Assembly (NCBI GenBank): GCA_902536935.1
Contig: CACAZM010000009.1
Span: 1-59,134, forward strand
Reading direction: 5' to 3'
Length of the DNA stretch: 59,134 nt
From: an uncultured Bacteroidota bacterium
Lineage (GTDB): Bacteria; Bacteroidota; Bacteroidia; Flavobacteriales; Flavobacteriaceae
Made by a program: the position numbers and the translations under genes. The notes below the pieces were generated by a model. It was not told the origin of the DNA, ran no database searches, and was given only the letters and a program-made list of their open reading frames with translations. This document shows positions 25,768-35,268 of the stretch, piece after piece (positions within the stretch are counted from its first letter, which is position 1; every line of letters starts with the position of its first letter).

Positions 25768-26140
25768 ACCATTACTCAAACTTGGTGGTGGATTGCTTTT
25801 CGCACTTTCATTGGCGTTTGTAACACACACCACGTTGATGCCTGACCCACTTTGGGAACAAATCCGAATCATGTGGCTATGCTACTTTTTTAATTTTGGA
25901 TTAGCTGTACTTATCTTTTGGGCAGTCCTCGCCACATACAAAAAAAACGTAATGCTTGTGGGGGGTGTGTTTATGGGTGGTAGCATGTTGAAGTTTGGTA
26001 TTTTCTTTTTTTTGATTTATCCCGATTTCAAAGCAGATGGGCTGGTGGGCCGTGATGAGCTCAGCTTGTTTTTTATTCCGTATCTAATTTCTTTGTTTTC
26101 GATGACTTATGCTGCATCCCGCATTTTGCAACGTGCATAG
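25760..26140 (+). CDS. Four-helix membrane protein, AtpI-like position
   Basis: A 126-residue protein with four hydrophobic helices (about 10-26, 36-58, 65-86, 98-122). Short loops and a glycine-rich stretch VGGVFMGGSMLKFGIFFFL resemble the AtpI/F1Fo assembly proteins. It lies between the AtpZ-like gene and atpB, the usual place for atpI. No catalytic motif. The assignment is by position and topology; it may be a Bacteroidota-specific member of the AtpI group. Confidence 0.55.
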   Translation: MTKPLLKLGGGLLFALSLAFVTHTTLMPDPLWEQIRIMWLCYFFNFGLAVLIFWAVLATYKKNVMLVGGVFMGGSMLKFGIFFFLIYPDFKADGLVGRDELSLFFIPYLISLFSMTYAASRILQRA

Positions 26141-26189
26141 TCCTTGCATTTTTTGGCGAAATCCATTTCATTTTTAACCGTAAATAATT

Positions 26190-26197
26190 TACATTTG
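26190..26197 (+). promoter_or_regulatory. -7 box (TACATTTG) for the atpBEFHAG operon
   Basis: Full TAnnTTTG match in the 71-base gap before atpB, 14 bases from the ATG. No -33 TTG at ideal spacing. It suggests that the ATP synthase genes have their own promoter besides any read-through from sprE. Confidence 0.45.
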
Positions 26198-26211
26198 CTC
26201 CCGTAATTCGC

Positions 26212-27294
26212 ATGAGAAAAAAACAACTTATTTCGGCGATATTTTTTGTCCTTTCGGCCTTTTTTGCTCAGGCAGTAGAAGTAGGACCTGAAGACGAAGA
26301 AAAAACAGGCGACTTAAAGTCTGAAATTAAGGCATACATCCGCCATCACTTAGAAGACACCCACGACTTTTCAATCGGATCTTACACTACAGATGCGGGC
26401 AAGAAAAAATATATCGGATTTTCGCTTCCTGTGATATTATGGGATGATGAATTGGTCAGCTTTTCATCAGGCAAGCTCAAGCATGGCAAATCGGTTCACA
26501 AAGCTGGATCTAAGTATTACAAACTCTATCATGGGAAAATTTATCGCACCGATGCGGAGGGAACTATTACTTACGGCGCAGGCAAAAAAGTAACCAACGA
26601 CAAACCGCTGGACTTGTCGATGACCAAAAGTGTGGTTACCATGTTGTTTACTGCGGCTTTGATGTTCTTTTTATTTCGAAGTTTGGCAAACTCTTACAAA
26701 ACAAATGGCAGTATTGCTGCTGGTGTTGGTCGTTTCTTTGAGCCAATTGTCATTTATATTCGCGACGACATCGCCATCCCCAACATTGGAAAAAAACATT
26801 ATAGAAAATATATGAGCTATTTGCTCACCATCTTCTTTTTTGTGTGGTTTTTGAATATCCTAGGGCTGTCACCATTAGGGATTAATGTCACTGGAAATAT
26901 AGCCGTTACATTTGGGTTGGCTTTATTGACGTTTTTGATCACCAACCTAACTGCAAATAAAAATTATTGGGCACACATCTTCTGGATGCCAGGAGTGCCT
27001 GTTTTGATGAAAATTGTATTAGCACCAATCGAATTATTAGGGTTGGTTATCAAGCCGTTTTCATTATTGATCCGTTTGTATGCCAACATCCAAGCGGGCC
27101 ACATCGTATTGATGAGTTTAATTGGATTAATGTTTATTTTCAACAATTGGCTCGGCAGTAGTTTATCATTTGTTTTGGCATTTGCAATTTCGATCATCGA
27201 AGTTTTAGTTGCCTTATTACAAGCGTATATTTTCACAATGCTATCCGCTTTGTATTTTGGGTTCGCAGTGGAAGAACATGAAGAAGCACATTAA
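26212..27294 (+). CDS. atpB: F1Fo ATP synthase subunit a
   Basis: Forms the proton half-channels next to the c-ring. The 360-residue chain starts with a signal-peptide-like segment (ISAIFFVLSAFFAQA) and a polar extension of about 100 residues, a feature of Bacteroidota subunit a, then the membrane core. The essential arginine is R288 in LLIRLYANIQAGH. IIEVLVALLQAYIFTMLSALY near the C-terminus carries the conserved Glu and Gln/Tyr helix. It heads the operon BEFHAG; c follows after 29 bases. Confidence 0.94.
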   Translation: MRKKQLISAIFFVLSAFFAQAVEVGPEDEEKTGDLKSEIKAYIRHHLEDTHDFSIGSYTTDAGKKKYIGFSLPVILWDDELVSFSSGKLKHGKSVHKAGSKYYKLYHGKIYRTDAEGTITYGAGKKVTNDKPLDLSMTKSVVTMLFTAALMFFLFRSLANSYKTNGSIAAGVGRFFEPIVIYIRDDIAIPNIGKKHYRKYMSYLLTIFFFVWFLNILGLSPLGINVTGNIAVTFGLALLTFLITNLTANKNYWAHIFWMPGVPVLMKIVLAPIELLGLVIKPFSLLIRLYANIQAGHIVLMSLIGLMFIFNNWLGSSLSFVLAFAISIIEVLVALLQAYIFTMLSALYFGFAVEEHEEAH

Positions 27295-27323
27295 CATTAT
27301 TAATATTTAAAACAATAATCATT

Positions 27324-27515
27324 ATGGAAATTCCAGCAATTGTAGGCGCAGGATTAGTAGTTATCGGAGTAGGAATGGGAATCGGCCGCATCGGAGGTTC
27401 AGCTATGGAAGCGATCGCTCGTCAGCCAGAGGCCTATGGAAAAATTCAAACTGCAATGTTGATTGCAGCTGCCCTTATCGAGGGAATCGGTTTTGCAGCA
27501 TTGTTTGCAGTATAA
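27324..27515 (+). CDS. atpE: F1Fo ATP synthase subunit c
   Basis: A 63-residue hairpin. Helix 1 (IVGAGLVVIGVGMGIGRIGG) carries the GxGxG packing glycines, then the polar loop ARQPEAYG, then helix 2 (MLIAAALIEGIGFAALFAV) with the ion-binding E53. The residue after the glutamate is Gly, not the Ser/Thr of Na+-binding c subunits, so it is probably proton-translocating (inference). Confidence 0.96.
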   Translation: MEIPAIVGAGLVVIGVGMGIGRIGGSAMEAIARQPEAYGKIQTAMLIAAALIEGIGFAALFAV

Positions 27516-27578
27516 GACAACACCCAACTGCAGCGGGTAGTGTAAGCACACCGCCCACTAGAAGTTAAAACTAAGGAT

Positions 27579-28076
27579 ATGGAAAAACTATTGGGAGAAT
27601 TCTCTTTTGGACTGTTTATTTGGCAGACACTTATCGTTGTTTGTCTTCTTTTGTTGTTGCGCAAATTTGCTTGGAATCCAATTCTCAATGCGATCAATGA
27701 TCGTGAGGAGGGGATCCGAAGCGCACTTCAGTCTGCTGAAGATGCACGTGCAGAAATGCAAAACTTGCAAGCTGATAACGTGAGGGTTCTGAAGGAAGCA
27801 CGTGCCGAGCGTGATGGACTTCTCAAGGAAGCAAGAGACATCAAACAAAAAATAATCGATGATGCAAAAGATGAAGCCAAAACACAAGCAGCTCAAATTA
27901 TGAAGCAGGCACAAGTGGCGATTGAAAGCGAAAAGCAAGCGGCTGTGGCTGAGCTCAAGCAACAAGTTGCTTTTTTGTCGATCGAAATTGCTGAAAAAGT
28001 AACCAAAGAGACTTTGTCAGATGACAAAAAGCAAACCCAATTGGTTGAAAAATTACTCAAAGACGTAAATCTGTAA
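27579..28076 (+). CDS. atpF: F1Fo ATP synthase subunit b
   Basis: A 165-residue peripheral-stalk subunit. One N-terminal membrane helix (FGLFIWQTLIVVCLLLLLRKF) with FAWNPILNAINDREEGIRSAL immediately after is the family signature; the remainder is a long charged helix suitable for the right-handed coiled coil. It lies between atpE and atpH (3 bases to atpH). Confidence 0.94.
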   Translation: MEKLLGEFSFGLFIWQTLIVVCLLLLLRKFAWNPILNAINDREEGIRSALQSAEDARAEMQNLQADNVRVLKEARAERDGLLKEARDIKQKIIDDAKDEAKTQAAQIMKQAQVAIESEKQAAVAELKQQVAFLSIEIAEKVTKETLSDDKKQTQLVEKLLKDVNL

Positions 28077-28079
28077 ACC

Positions 28080-28628
28080 ATGAAAGGATCTCGAGTCGCG
28101 ATTCGTTATGCCAAAGCCCTACTAGCAACTGCGCAAGAGCAACAAGCACTTGATCAAGTAGCGGAGGACATGGAGTCGGTATATACGACTTTGGAGAACA
28201 GCCAAGAATTGAAGGCGGTTTTAGCAAGCCCAGTCATAAGCGCTGAGCTAAAAGGTGACACGCTTAAGTCCATTTTTGGTAAGGTATCAAGCGTTGTCAA
28301 AACCTTTTTGGCATTGGTTGCAGAAAACAATCGTGCCAATCACTTAGATGGAGTGGCACTCAAATACAAACAACTCTATCAAGATTTACAGGGCAAACAA
28401 GAGGCAGAGGTCACAACAGCTGTACCACTGACTCTAGCCCTTGAAAAAATGGTGATGGAGAAAATCAAAACGCTAACCGACAAAAAAGTAGAGCTTGTCA
28501 GTAAAGTTGATCAAGATATTATCGGGGGATTTATTTTGCGCTTGGGCGATCAGCAATTTGATGCTAGTGTTGCCAACCAATTGCAATCCCTAGAACACAA
28601 GTTAAGTAATCGAAAAGCATTAGCATAG
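28080..28628 (+). CDS. atpH: F1Fo ATP synthase subunit delta
   Basis: A 182-residue OSCP/delta subunit joining F1 to the stalk. N-terminal [19 protein letters not shown] is the typical first helix; [20 protein letters not shown] and [14 protein letters not shown] match the family's helical domain. The C-terminal segment [26 protein letters not shown] is the classic delta signature (given in two overlapping parts). Starts 3 bases after atpF. Confidence 0.95.
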   Translation: MKGSRVAIRYAKALLATAQEQQALDQVAEDMESVYTTLENSQELKAVLASPVISAELKGDTLKSIFGKVSSVVKTFLALVAENNRANHLDGVALKYKQLYQDLQGKQEAEVTTAVPLTLALEKMVMEKIKTLTDKKVELVSKVDQDIIGGFILRLGDQQFDASVANQLQSLEHKLSNRKALA

Positions 28629-28632
28629 GACT

Positions 28633-30213
28633 ATGGCAGATGTAAAAGCAGCGGAAGTATCCGCAATTATTAAGCAACAATTAACAGGGTTCGACTCAGG
28701 GGTATCTCTGGATGAAGTCGGAAGTGTACTTCAAGTCGGAGACGGGATTGCCCGTGTTTATGGCTTGTCCAACGCCCAGTACGGAGAGCTGGTTTCTTTT
28801 GACTCGGGCTTGGAAGGCATGGTACTAAACCTGGAAGAAGACAACGTCGGAGTGGTACTTTTGGGACCATCAAAAGGCGTAAAAGAAGGCGACACCGTGA
28901 AACGCACACAGCGAATTGCTTCCATCAATGTTGGAGAAGGAGTTGTTGGACGTGTTGTTGACGCTCTCGGAAATCCAATTGATGGGAAAGGTGCTTTGAC
29001 AGGTGACCTTTACGAAATGCCGCTTGAGCGTAAGGCACCAGGGGTAATTTTTCGTCAGCCAGTAAACGAGCCACTCCAAACAGGAATCAAATCTATCGAT
29101 GCGATGATCCCAATCGGGAGGGGACAACGCGAGTTGGTCATTGGAGACCGTCAAACGGGAAAAACGACTGTTTGTATTGATACTATCCTAAATCAAAAAG
29201 AGTTTTATGATGCTGGTGAACCCGTTTACTGTATTTATGTAGCGGTTGGCCAAAAAGCATCGACGGTTGCTGCCATAGCCAAAGTTTTGGAAGATAAAGG
29301 CGCATTGGCATATACAACGATTGTTGCTGCCAACGCATCTGACCCAGCACCGATGCAGGTATATGCACCTTTTGCAGGGGCTGCAATTGGGGAGTATTTT
29401 AGAGATACTGGTTGCCCAGCACTGATCATTTATGATGATTTGTCTAAGCAAGCAGTTGCCTACAGAGAGGTATCTCTTTTGTTGCGTCGCCCACCGGGAC
29501 GAGAGGCCTACCCTGGTGACGTTTTCTATTTGCATTCACGCCTATTGGAGCGTGCTGCTAAAGTCATCAATGATGATGATATTGCCAAGAACATGAATGA
29601 CCTTCCAGAGTCACTCAAGCCCATTGTCAAAGGAGGAGGTTCATTGACCGCTTTGCCAATTATCGAAACCCAAGCTGGGGACGTTTCGGCTTATATTCCA
29701 ACCAATGTAATTTCGATTACGGATGGTCAGATTTTCTTGGAGTCGGACTTGTTTAACTCAGGTGTTCGCCCAGCGATCAACGTGGGGATTTCAGTATCTC
29801 GAGTCGGAGGGTCTGCACAGATCAAATCTATGAAAAAGGTTGCAGGAACACTCAAACTCGACCAAGCACAGTTTCGCGAACTCGAGGCCTTTGCCAAATT
29901 TGGTTCGGACCTTGACGCAGCAACACTCAATGTGATTGAAAAAGGAAAACGCAATGTTGAAATCCTCAAGCAAGCGCAGAATGATCCCTTTACTGTTGAA
30001 GATCAAGTTGCGATTATTTATGCTGGATCGAAAAACCTATTGCGTGAAGTTCCTGTTGAGAAAGTAAAGGAATTTGAGCGCGCATATCTCGAGTTGCTCA
30101 ACGCAAAGCATCGCAAGGTGCTAGACGACCTCAAAGCAGGAAAGCTAACGGACAAGGTGATTGATAAGCTCAAGAAAGTAGCGTCAGACGTCGCAGCCAA
30201 TTACAAATTTTAA
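28633..30213 (+). CDS. atpA: F1Fo ATP synthase subunit alpha
   Basis: A 526-residue F1 subunit. N-terminal beta-barrel ([15 protein letters not shown]), Walker A GDRQTGKT (171-178), the [11 protein letters not shown] segment, [16 protein letters not shown] (Walker B region), [20 protein letters not shown] with the PGREAYPGD family signature, and the C-terminal helical domain. The operon continues to atpG but contains no beta or epsilon gene. Confidence 0.97.
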   Translation: MADVKAAEVSAIIKQQLTGFDSGVSLDEVGSVLQVGDGIARVYGLSNAQYGELVSFDSGLEGMVLNLEEDNVGVVLLGPSKGVKEGDTVKRTQRIASINVGEGVVGRVVDALGNPIDGKGALTGDLYEMPLERKAPGVIFRQPVNEPLQTGIKSIDAMIPIGRGQRELVIGDRQTGKTTVCIDTILNQKEFYDAGEPVYCIYVAVGQKASTVAAIAKVLEDKGALAYTTIVAANASDPAPMQVYAPFAGAAIGEYFRDTGCPALIIYDDLSKQAVAYREVSLLLRRPPGREAYPGDVFYLHSRLLERAAKVINDDDIAKNMNDLPESLKPIVKGGGSLTALPIIETQAGDVSAYIPTNVISITDGQIFLESDLFNSGVRPAINVGISVSRVGGSAQIKSMKKVAGTLKLDQAQFRELEAFAKFGSDLDAATLNVIEKGKRNVEILKQAQNDPFTVEDQVAIIYAGSKNLLREVPVEKVKEFERAYLELLNAKHRKVLDDLKAGKLTDKVIDKLKKVASDVAANYKF

Positions 30214-30227
30214 GTTGAGTGTAGGGC

Positions 30228-31088
30228 ATGGCAAACCTTAAGGAAATTCGCAGTCGAATCGCATCGGTCTCCTCGACCATGCAAATCACCAGTGCCATGA
30301 AAATGGTATCTGCAGCGAAACTCAAAAAAGCCCAAGATGCGATTACAGCCATGCGTCCCTATTCCGACACCTTGACGGAACTTTTGCAAAACCTTAGTGG
30401 TTCAATTGAAGACGCTTCAGGCAGTATTTATGCAACGGAGCGACCCTTAAAGACGGTTCTTTTGGTTGCAATCACGTCGAACCGTGGATTATGTGGCGGA
30501 TTCAACTCGAACATCATCAAAGAGGTTGTCAGCCAGCGGGACAACAATTATGCTGGCAAGCAAGTGGATGTGTTTACGATTGGGAAAAAGGGGAATGATA
30601 TTCTCAGTAAAGAATTTTCAGTTACCGAAAACCGTGGAGATATATTTGACGAGCTTACTTTTGCCAATGTAGCCACAGTTGCCGATCAGCTGATGGAGCT
30701 TTACGACACCGGAACCTATGATCGAATTGACTTGGTGTATAACCGCTTTAAAAATGCGGCTACGCAACTCGTTACTACGGAACAGTTTTTACCGATTGTC
30801 CCTGTTTCTGGGGTGACAACCTCATCATCGGATTATATCTATGAGCCAGCTCAGGAAGAGATTGTGAGCACCTTGATTCCAAAGGCACTTAAAACCCAAT
30901 TGTTTAAAGCACTTCGCGACTCGTTTGCAAGTGAGCACGGCGCACGAATGACGGCCATGCATAAGGCCACTGACAACGCCACTGAACTCAGAGACCAACT
31001 CAAGCTCACCTACAACAAAGCGCGCCAAGCAGCGATTACCAATGAAATCCTCGAAATCGTTGGCGGTGCGGAGGCGTTGAATGGGTAA
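30228..31088 (+). CDS. atpG: F1Fo ATP synthase subunit gamma
   Basis: A 286-residue rotor shaft. The N-terminal helix starts MANLKEIRSRIASVSSTMQI, then TSAMKMVSAAKLKKAQ; the mid domain has ITSNRGLCGGFNSNI; the C-terminal helix has ARMTAMHKATDNATELRDQL and ITNEILEIVGGAEAL, the PROSITE-type signature. Last gene of the operon. The catalytic beta and epsilon genes (atpD, atpC) must lie elsewhere, as is usual in Bacteroidota. Confidence 0.96.
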   Translation: MANLKEIRSRIASVSSTMQITSAMKMVSAAKLKKAQDAITAMRPYSDTLTELLQNLSGSIEDASGSIYATERPLKTVLLVAITSNRGLCGGFNSNIIKEVVSQRDNNYAGKQVDVFTIGKKGNDILSKEFSVTENRGDIFDELTFANVATVADQLMELYDTGTYDRIDLVYNRFKNAATQLVTTEQFLPIVPVSGVTTSSSDYIYEPAQEEIVSTLIPKALKTQLFKALRDSFASEHGARMTAMHKATDNATELRDQLKLTYNKARQAAITNEILEIVGGAEALNG

Positions 31089-31127
31089 ACGTGACATTTC
31101 TTTTTAGATTTCCTACCTTGCAAGCAT

Positions 31128-31607
31128 ATGAGATCCCTTCTCTGTGCTCTAATTTTGGTTTTGCTTTCTTCGTGTAGTACCGCGCCTCGGACCACTTCAT
31201 CTACTGTTATTGGAGTAACTCAAGTCAAAAAACCACCCTTTACAATCATCGAACTCAGCCTTACCCCATGGTCAGCAGGAAGAGAAGAAGGCGGAACAGG
31301 CTACCTCTTCGAGCTTACCCTGTCAGAGCCCTTCGCATCCTTGGATAGTGTCGTCTATAAAGGAAATCGGGCAGTGTGGAAACGAAATACTATGCAACTC
31401 GATAAGGCGATATATACGGCCAATGTCCAAGAGAAAAGCACACCTCAAAAGGAGCTCATTCTAGATGGAAATCTAATAAAAGAATACGGAAACACCCCAC
31501 CCAATCGAACATCAGATCAAGTCACTATTTTATACAGTTCCCGCAATAAACCGCAGGTTTACATCCACACCAAATTTCAACGTAAAGAGCCGCTTCTGTA
31601 TATGTAG
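31128..31607 (+). CDS. Small uncharacterised lipoprotein
   Basis: A 159-residue protein with a lipoprotein signal peptide (LLCALILVLLSSC, lipobox LSSC, mature C16) and a Ser/Thr-rich linker. The remaining beta-rich domain includes KKPPFTIIELSLTPWSAG, YLFELTLSEPF and QVTILYSSRNKPQVYIHTKF. I do not recognise a family. The export signal and lack of basic residues at +2 (Ser) suggest an envelope location, possibly outer membrane. It is read in the same direction as atpG (39-base gap) and ends 48 bases before the flippase. Confidence 0.6.
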   Translation: MRSLLCALILVLLSSCSTAPRTTSSTVIGVTQVKKPPFTIIELSLTPWSAGREEGGTGYLFELTLSEPFASLDSVVYKGNRAVWKRNTMQLDKAIYTANVQEKSTPQKELILDGNLIKEYGNTPPNRTSDQVTILYSSRNKPQVYIHTKFQRKEPLLYM

Positions 31608-31639
31608 TTTGGCGAAGCAGACGATTCGACGTATTTTAG
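31608..31639 (+). promoter_or_regulatory. Candidate promoter for the flippase-dut-nucleotidyltransferase-DUF4292-envC operon
   Basis: TTTG (31608-31611), 20-base spacer, TATTTTAG (31632-31639; one mismatch to TAnnTTTG). The first in-frame start codon of the flippase, a TTG at 31656, follows 16 bases later, which supports that unusual start. Confidence 0.45.
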
Positions 31640-31655
31640 AAATAAATTCAGCTGC

Positions 31656-33095
31656 TTGTTTAATCCGAGACAGTTTATCAAAGAGACATTTACCTATGGG
31701 GCGGCTACCATTATTCCACGCGTGCTTAATTTCTTACTTGTCCCCCTCCACACCCAAAGCCTCCCCGTAACCGGCTATGCCGAAAACACCACCTTTTACA
31801 TTTATGCTGCCTTTTTTAATATCCTACTCACCTATGGGATGGAAACCTCTTTTTTTCGTTTTTTTAGCAGTAGTGACTACAAAGATCGAGTATTGGGAAC
31901 AGCCACCATTTCGCTGCTGACGACCACGACAATCGTTTTTGTGTTGCTATTCACTCAAGCAAATACTACCGCCGAAGCTGTGGGAATGCGCAGCCATCAT
32001 TTTATTTTGCTGTTGGGTGTCTTACTTTGTGATACCCTCGTTGTGATTCCGTTTGCATACCTACGTGCCACAGGGAAATCCAGTCGATTTACTTCCTTAA
32101 AACTTCTCAATGTGGGAGTTTATGTGGGGCTTAATCTTCTGTTTTTATGGTGGATTCCAAAAGGGGATCAAAGCTTTTTAAATGATGATCCTGTACAATA
32201 TGTATTTATCGCAAATTTAGCAGCGAGTCTGTTTGTTCTTTTGTTTTTAATTCCGTTTTATTTCCGTGTACGTTGGCAGTGGAATCGTACTCTACAAGGA
32301 CAAATGTTGCGCTATGGCGGACCGATTATGTTCGCTGGATTCGCCTTTGTAATCAACGAAAACTTCGATAAGCTCTTGATTCGCCACTATATCGATGATG
32401 CCACGATGGGTGCGTATAGCGGATGTTATAAACTTGCGGTATTTATGACCCTTTTTGTACAGGCCTTTCGCCTTGGAGCAGAGCCCTTTTTCTTTGCTTA
32501 CGCTAAACAGAAAAACGCACCTCAAGTGTATGCACTAATCCTCAAGTATTTTGTCTTGTGTGGTTCGGTACTGTTTCTGGGGGTTTGTGTGTTTCTCGAA
32601 CCGTTAAAAGTGCTTTTGATCCGAAATGAAAGCTATTGGATTGCCATGCAAATTGTTCCTTTGATTCTGTTTGCCAACCTCTTTTTAGGGATCTATCACA
32701 ACCTATCCATTTGGTATAAGCTCACAGATCGCACATCTATGGGGATGTATATTTCTTTTGGGGGTGCATTGGCAACGATTGGTTTAAACCTGTGGTTGAT
32801 TCCCACCATTGGATTTATGGGAGCGGCTTGGGCTACGCTCATCGCTTACGGTTCCATGGCAGGAGTATCTTATATGCTGGGGCGTAGATATTATCCGATT
32901 CCTTATCACGTGGGCCGATTGTTACTCTACTTATCCGTTTCTGTTGGAATGGGTTGGCTTTTGATACAGCAAATTGGCAACTTATGGATGGGCACGCTAA
33001 TGCTTTTTGTATTTTTGTTACTGGGCCTTCTATTAGAGAAGGACGAACTAAAACAACTTTTTGCAAATGACCATTCAAATCGTAAATCAATCTAA
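31656..33095 (+). CDS. Polysaccharide-transport-family flippase (second MOP-superfamily protein)
   Basis: A 479-residue membrane protein with about 14 predicted helices. It starts [23 protein letters not shown], a polysaccharide_synt-type N-terminus, followed by [24 protein letters not shown] and [10 protein letters not shown] (short excerpts). It has the length of oligosaccharide flippases. It lies outside the main sugar locus, in a conserved flavobacterial cluster with dut and a sugar nucleotidyltransferase, so it may serve a housekeeping lipid-linked sugar. There is no in-frame ATG near the N-terminus; the start codon is probably TTG. The last 29 bases overlap dut. Confidence 0.82.
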   Translation: MFNPRQFIKETFTYGAATIIPRVLNFLLVPLHTQSLPVTGYAENTTFYIYAAFFNILLTYGMETSFFRFFSSSDYKDRVLGTATISLLTTTTIVFVLLFTQANTTAEAVGMRSHHFILLLGVLLCDTLVVIPFAYLRATGKSSRFTSLKLLNVGVYVGLNLLFLWWIPKGDQSFLNDDPVQYVFIANLAASLFVLLFLIPFYFRVRWQWNRTLQGQMLRYGGPIMFAGFAFVINENFDKLLIRHYIDDATMGAYSGCYKLAVFMTLFVQAFRLGAEPFFFAYAKQKNAPQVYALILKYFVLCGSVLFLGVCVFLEPLKVLLIRNESYWIAMQIVPLILFANLFLGIYHNLSIWYKLTDRTSMGMYISFGGALATIGLNLWLIPTIGFMGAAWATLIAYGSMAGVSYMLGRRYYPIPYHVGRLLLYLSVSVGMGWLLIQQIGNLWMGTLMLFVFLLLGLLLEKDELKQLFANDHSNRKSI

Positions 33096-33501
33096 CCATC
33101 CACTGCCGGCTTACGAAAGCGCGGCATCTGCAGGGATGGATCTACGGGCGAAACTTGACAGCCCCATTGTTTTAGAACCCCTAGAACGAGGGATTGTGAA
33201 AACGGGCTTGTTTATCGAACTCCCTGTCGGGGTAGAAGCACAAGTACGTCCCCGAAGTGGCCTAGCGATCAAAAAAGGAGTGACTGTACTTAATGCACCT
33301 GGCACGATTGATGCAGACTACCGCGGAGAAATCGGGGTGATTTTGATCAATCTGTCCAATGAGCCTTTTACCATTAATCATGGAGATCGAATCGCACAAC
33401 TGGTCATTGCCAAACACGAATCAATTACTTGGAAACCAGCAGAAAAACTCAGCGATTCTGATCGTGGAACAGCGGGTTTTGGTAGCACAGGCATAACATA
33501 G
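33067..33501 (+). CDS. dut: Deoxyuridine 5'-triphosphate nucleotidohydrolase (dUTPase)
   Basis: Trimeric dUTPase that hydrolyses dUTP to dUMP and PPi. The 144 residues contain all five family motifs: [43 protein letters not shown] and the C-terminal [10 protein letters not shown] arm. A TTG at 33061 is in frame, but ATG 33067 gives the normal N-terminus ([18 protein letters not shown]). It lies 29 bases inside the flippase gene, implying translational coupling. Confidence 0.96.
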   Translation: MTIQIVNQSNHPLPAYESAASAGMDLRAKLDSPIVLEPLERGIVKTGLFIELPVGVEAQVRPRSGLAIKKGVTVLNAPGTIDADYRGEIGVILINLSNEPFTINHGDRIAQLVIAKHESITWKPAEKLSDSDRGTAGFGSTGIT

Positions 33502-33506
33502 AAAAT

Positions 33507-34520
33507 ATGAATATTATAGTACCCATGGCCGGACGCGGTTCACGCTTAAGACCTCACACACTAACCACACCAAAACCCATGTTGCTCGTAGCGGGCATGT
33601 CCATCGTCAGTCGTTTGGTGCGTGACATTGTAAGGCTGCTTGATCAGCCAGTCATCAACATCGGTTTTGTTCTTGGAGACCCTGTTTTTTTTGGAGATGA
33701 GGTTGTCGATGAACTCCAACAACTGGCAAAAGAATTCGGAGCAAAAGCACATATCTTTCGCCAGTTCAAAGCACTGGGAACAGGTCATGCTATTCTGTGT
33801 GCTGAGTCACTGCTTTCGGGACCGACGGTTATCGCCTATGCCGACACTCTTTTTCGCGCCGATTTTGCCTTAGACAGCAGTGCCGATGCCATCATTTGGG
33901 TTAAAAAAGTGAAGAACCCAGAGGCTTACGGGGTGGTTGAAACCAACGATAAAGGGGAGATCAAAGGGCTTGTTGAAAAACCCCAAACCCAAGTTTCGGA
34001 CTTGGCCGTCATTGGGATTTACTATTTTAAACAGGCTGCAGATTTAAAAGATGAATTGACAGCTCTGATGGATGAAAAACTAACGCGTGGTGGAGAATAT
34101 CAAATCAACGATGGGATCTTGCGCATGATACAAAATGGGAAACGCTTTACTACCGCTGAAGTGTCCCAGTGGATGGACTGCGGCAATCCAGCTATAACCG
34201 TAGAAACGAACCAACGTATGCTTCGAATTCTTGAAACAGAAGGCGAGCTCTTGGAAGGCACATACACCAACAGTAACAGCACAGTGATTCCGCCTTGTTA
34301 TATCGCGGATGGGGTTGAAATCCACAACAGTACCATTGGACCTTTTGTCTCAATCGGTCAAGATACCCGAATTGAAAATAGCACCATTGAAAACAGTATG
34401 ATTCAGTCCCATTGCGTGTTGAGCGGGGTAAAGCTAAAAGATGCCATGCTTGGAAACCACGTCAAATACAATGGCGATTTTTCCGTTGTCAGTCTTGGGG
34501 ACTATACCGAACTAAAGTAG
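33507..34520 (+). CDS. Sugar-phosphate nucleotidyltransferase with left-handed beta-helix tail
   Basis: A 337-residue NTP-transferase-fold enzyme. N-terminal MNIIVPMAGRGSRLRPHT carries the nucleotide-binding G-x-G-S-R-L (9-14), followed by TTPKPMLLVAGMSIV, FKALGTGHAILCAE, AYADTLF, ENPEAYGVVE-like NPEAYGVVETND and LVEKPQ. The C-terminal third has hexapeptide-like repeats (IHNSTIGPFVSIGQDTRIENS). It makes an NDP-sugar (GDP-mannose-, dTDP- or UDP-type; not decidable). Conserved neighbours are the flippase and DUF4292 genes. Confidence 0.9.
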   Translation: MNIIVPMAGRGSRLRPHTLTTPKPMLLVAGMSIVSRLVRDIVRLLDQPVINIGFVLGDPVFFGDEVVDELQQLAKEFGAKAHIFRQFKALGTGHAILCAESLLSGPTVIAYADTLFRADFALDSSADAIIWVKKVKNPEAYGVVETNDKGEIKGLVEKPQTQVSDLAVIGIYYFKQAADLKDELTALMDEKLTRGGEYQINDGILRMIQNGKRFTTAEVSQWMDCGNPAITVETNQRMLRILETEGELLEGTYTNSNSTVIPPCYIADGVEIHNSTIGPFVSIGQDTRIENSTIENSMIQSHCVLSGVKLKDAMLGNHVKYNGDFSVVSLGDYTELK

Positions 34521-34524
34521 AGAA

Positions 34525-35268
34525 ATGTGCAGGGCTTTGTTTTTTGGGACGATTTTGTTTATCATCAATAGTTGTGGCGTTTTACGATCAAAGCCAACCA
34601 GCACCATCAGCGTTTCCAACACCAAAGAACTTCTCAAGCAAACTCAGGGCACCCAACCCACTTGGAAAACTTTGGATTTGCGCGGCTCACTCACAGCGCG
34701 TCAAGGCAATATTAGTCAACGGATTACTACCATCATTCGGATCAGTGCAAACGAGTTGATCTGGCTAAATGCCGCGGTAATTGTACCGATGGGACGCGCG
34801 AAAATCGACCAAAGTGGAGTTGCTTTTTATGAACAAATTGGTAAAACCTTTTTTGAAGGAGACTTTTCGGTAATTGAAAAAACCCTTGGCCTAACACTTG
34901 ACTATGCCCAAATCGAAAACAGCTTGCTGGGAATTCCTGTGTTTGCAACCGCACCAGGCAAAGCCCGTTTTGCAAGTATCAAAGACGGTTATGTCCTCAA
35001 ATCTCGACAAGGCAATCTGCGATTGAGCAATACCTATAACCAGCAGTTTTTTATGGCCAAACAACTCTTGACTCTTGGCAATCAACGCCTCGTTATTCAC
35101 TACGATGATTATCAGCAAACATCTGGCCAATGGATTCCGATGCAGGTTCGTTATGAAGGACAGTTTAAGGGCGAAACGGTTGAATTGGAGTTTACATTTC
35201 GCAAGGCCGAGGTTAATTCTGAGATTCGCACTCCCTTTTCCATTCCAAAATCCTATACTCCTTTATGA
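34525..35268 (+). CDS. DUF4292 lipoprotein (LolB/outer-membrane-lipoprotein-like fold)
   Basis: A 247-residue lipoprotein. Signal peptide CRALFFGTILFIINSCGVL with a lipobox (INSC, about C17), then a beta-rich DUF4292 domain: WKTLDLRGSLTARQGN, ISANELIWLNAAVIVPMGRAK and LLGIPVFATAPGKA. The fold is known to resemble LolA/LolB-type half-barrels, so binding of a lipid or lipoprotein is plausible but unproven. Starts 5 bases after the nucleotidyltransferase stop and its TGA overlaps the ATG of the EnvC-like gene. Confidence 0.82.
   Translation: MCRALFFGTILFIINSCGVLRSKPTSTISVSNTKELLKQTQGTQPTWKTLDLRGSLTARQGNISQRITTIIRISANELIWLNAAVIVPMGRAKIDQSGVAFYEQIGKTFFEGDFSVIEKTLGLTLDYAQIENSLLGIPVFATAPGKARFASIKDGYVLKSRQGNLRLSNTYNQQFFMAKQLLTLGNQRLVIHYDDYQQTSGQWIPMQVRYEGQFKGETVELEFTFRKAEVNSEIRTPFSIPKSYTPL

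Noticed and set aside
28630-29540. Several open frames on the minus strand opposite atpA
   Set aside because: Shadows of the strongly coding atpA plus strand; no independent motifs or start signals.
26212-31088. ATP synthase operon missing beta and epsilon genes as a possible defect
   Set aside because: In Bacteroidota atpD and atpC are normally encoded at another locus.
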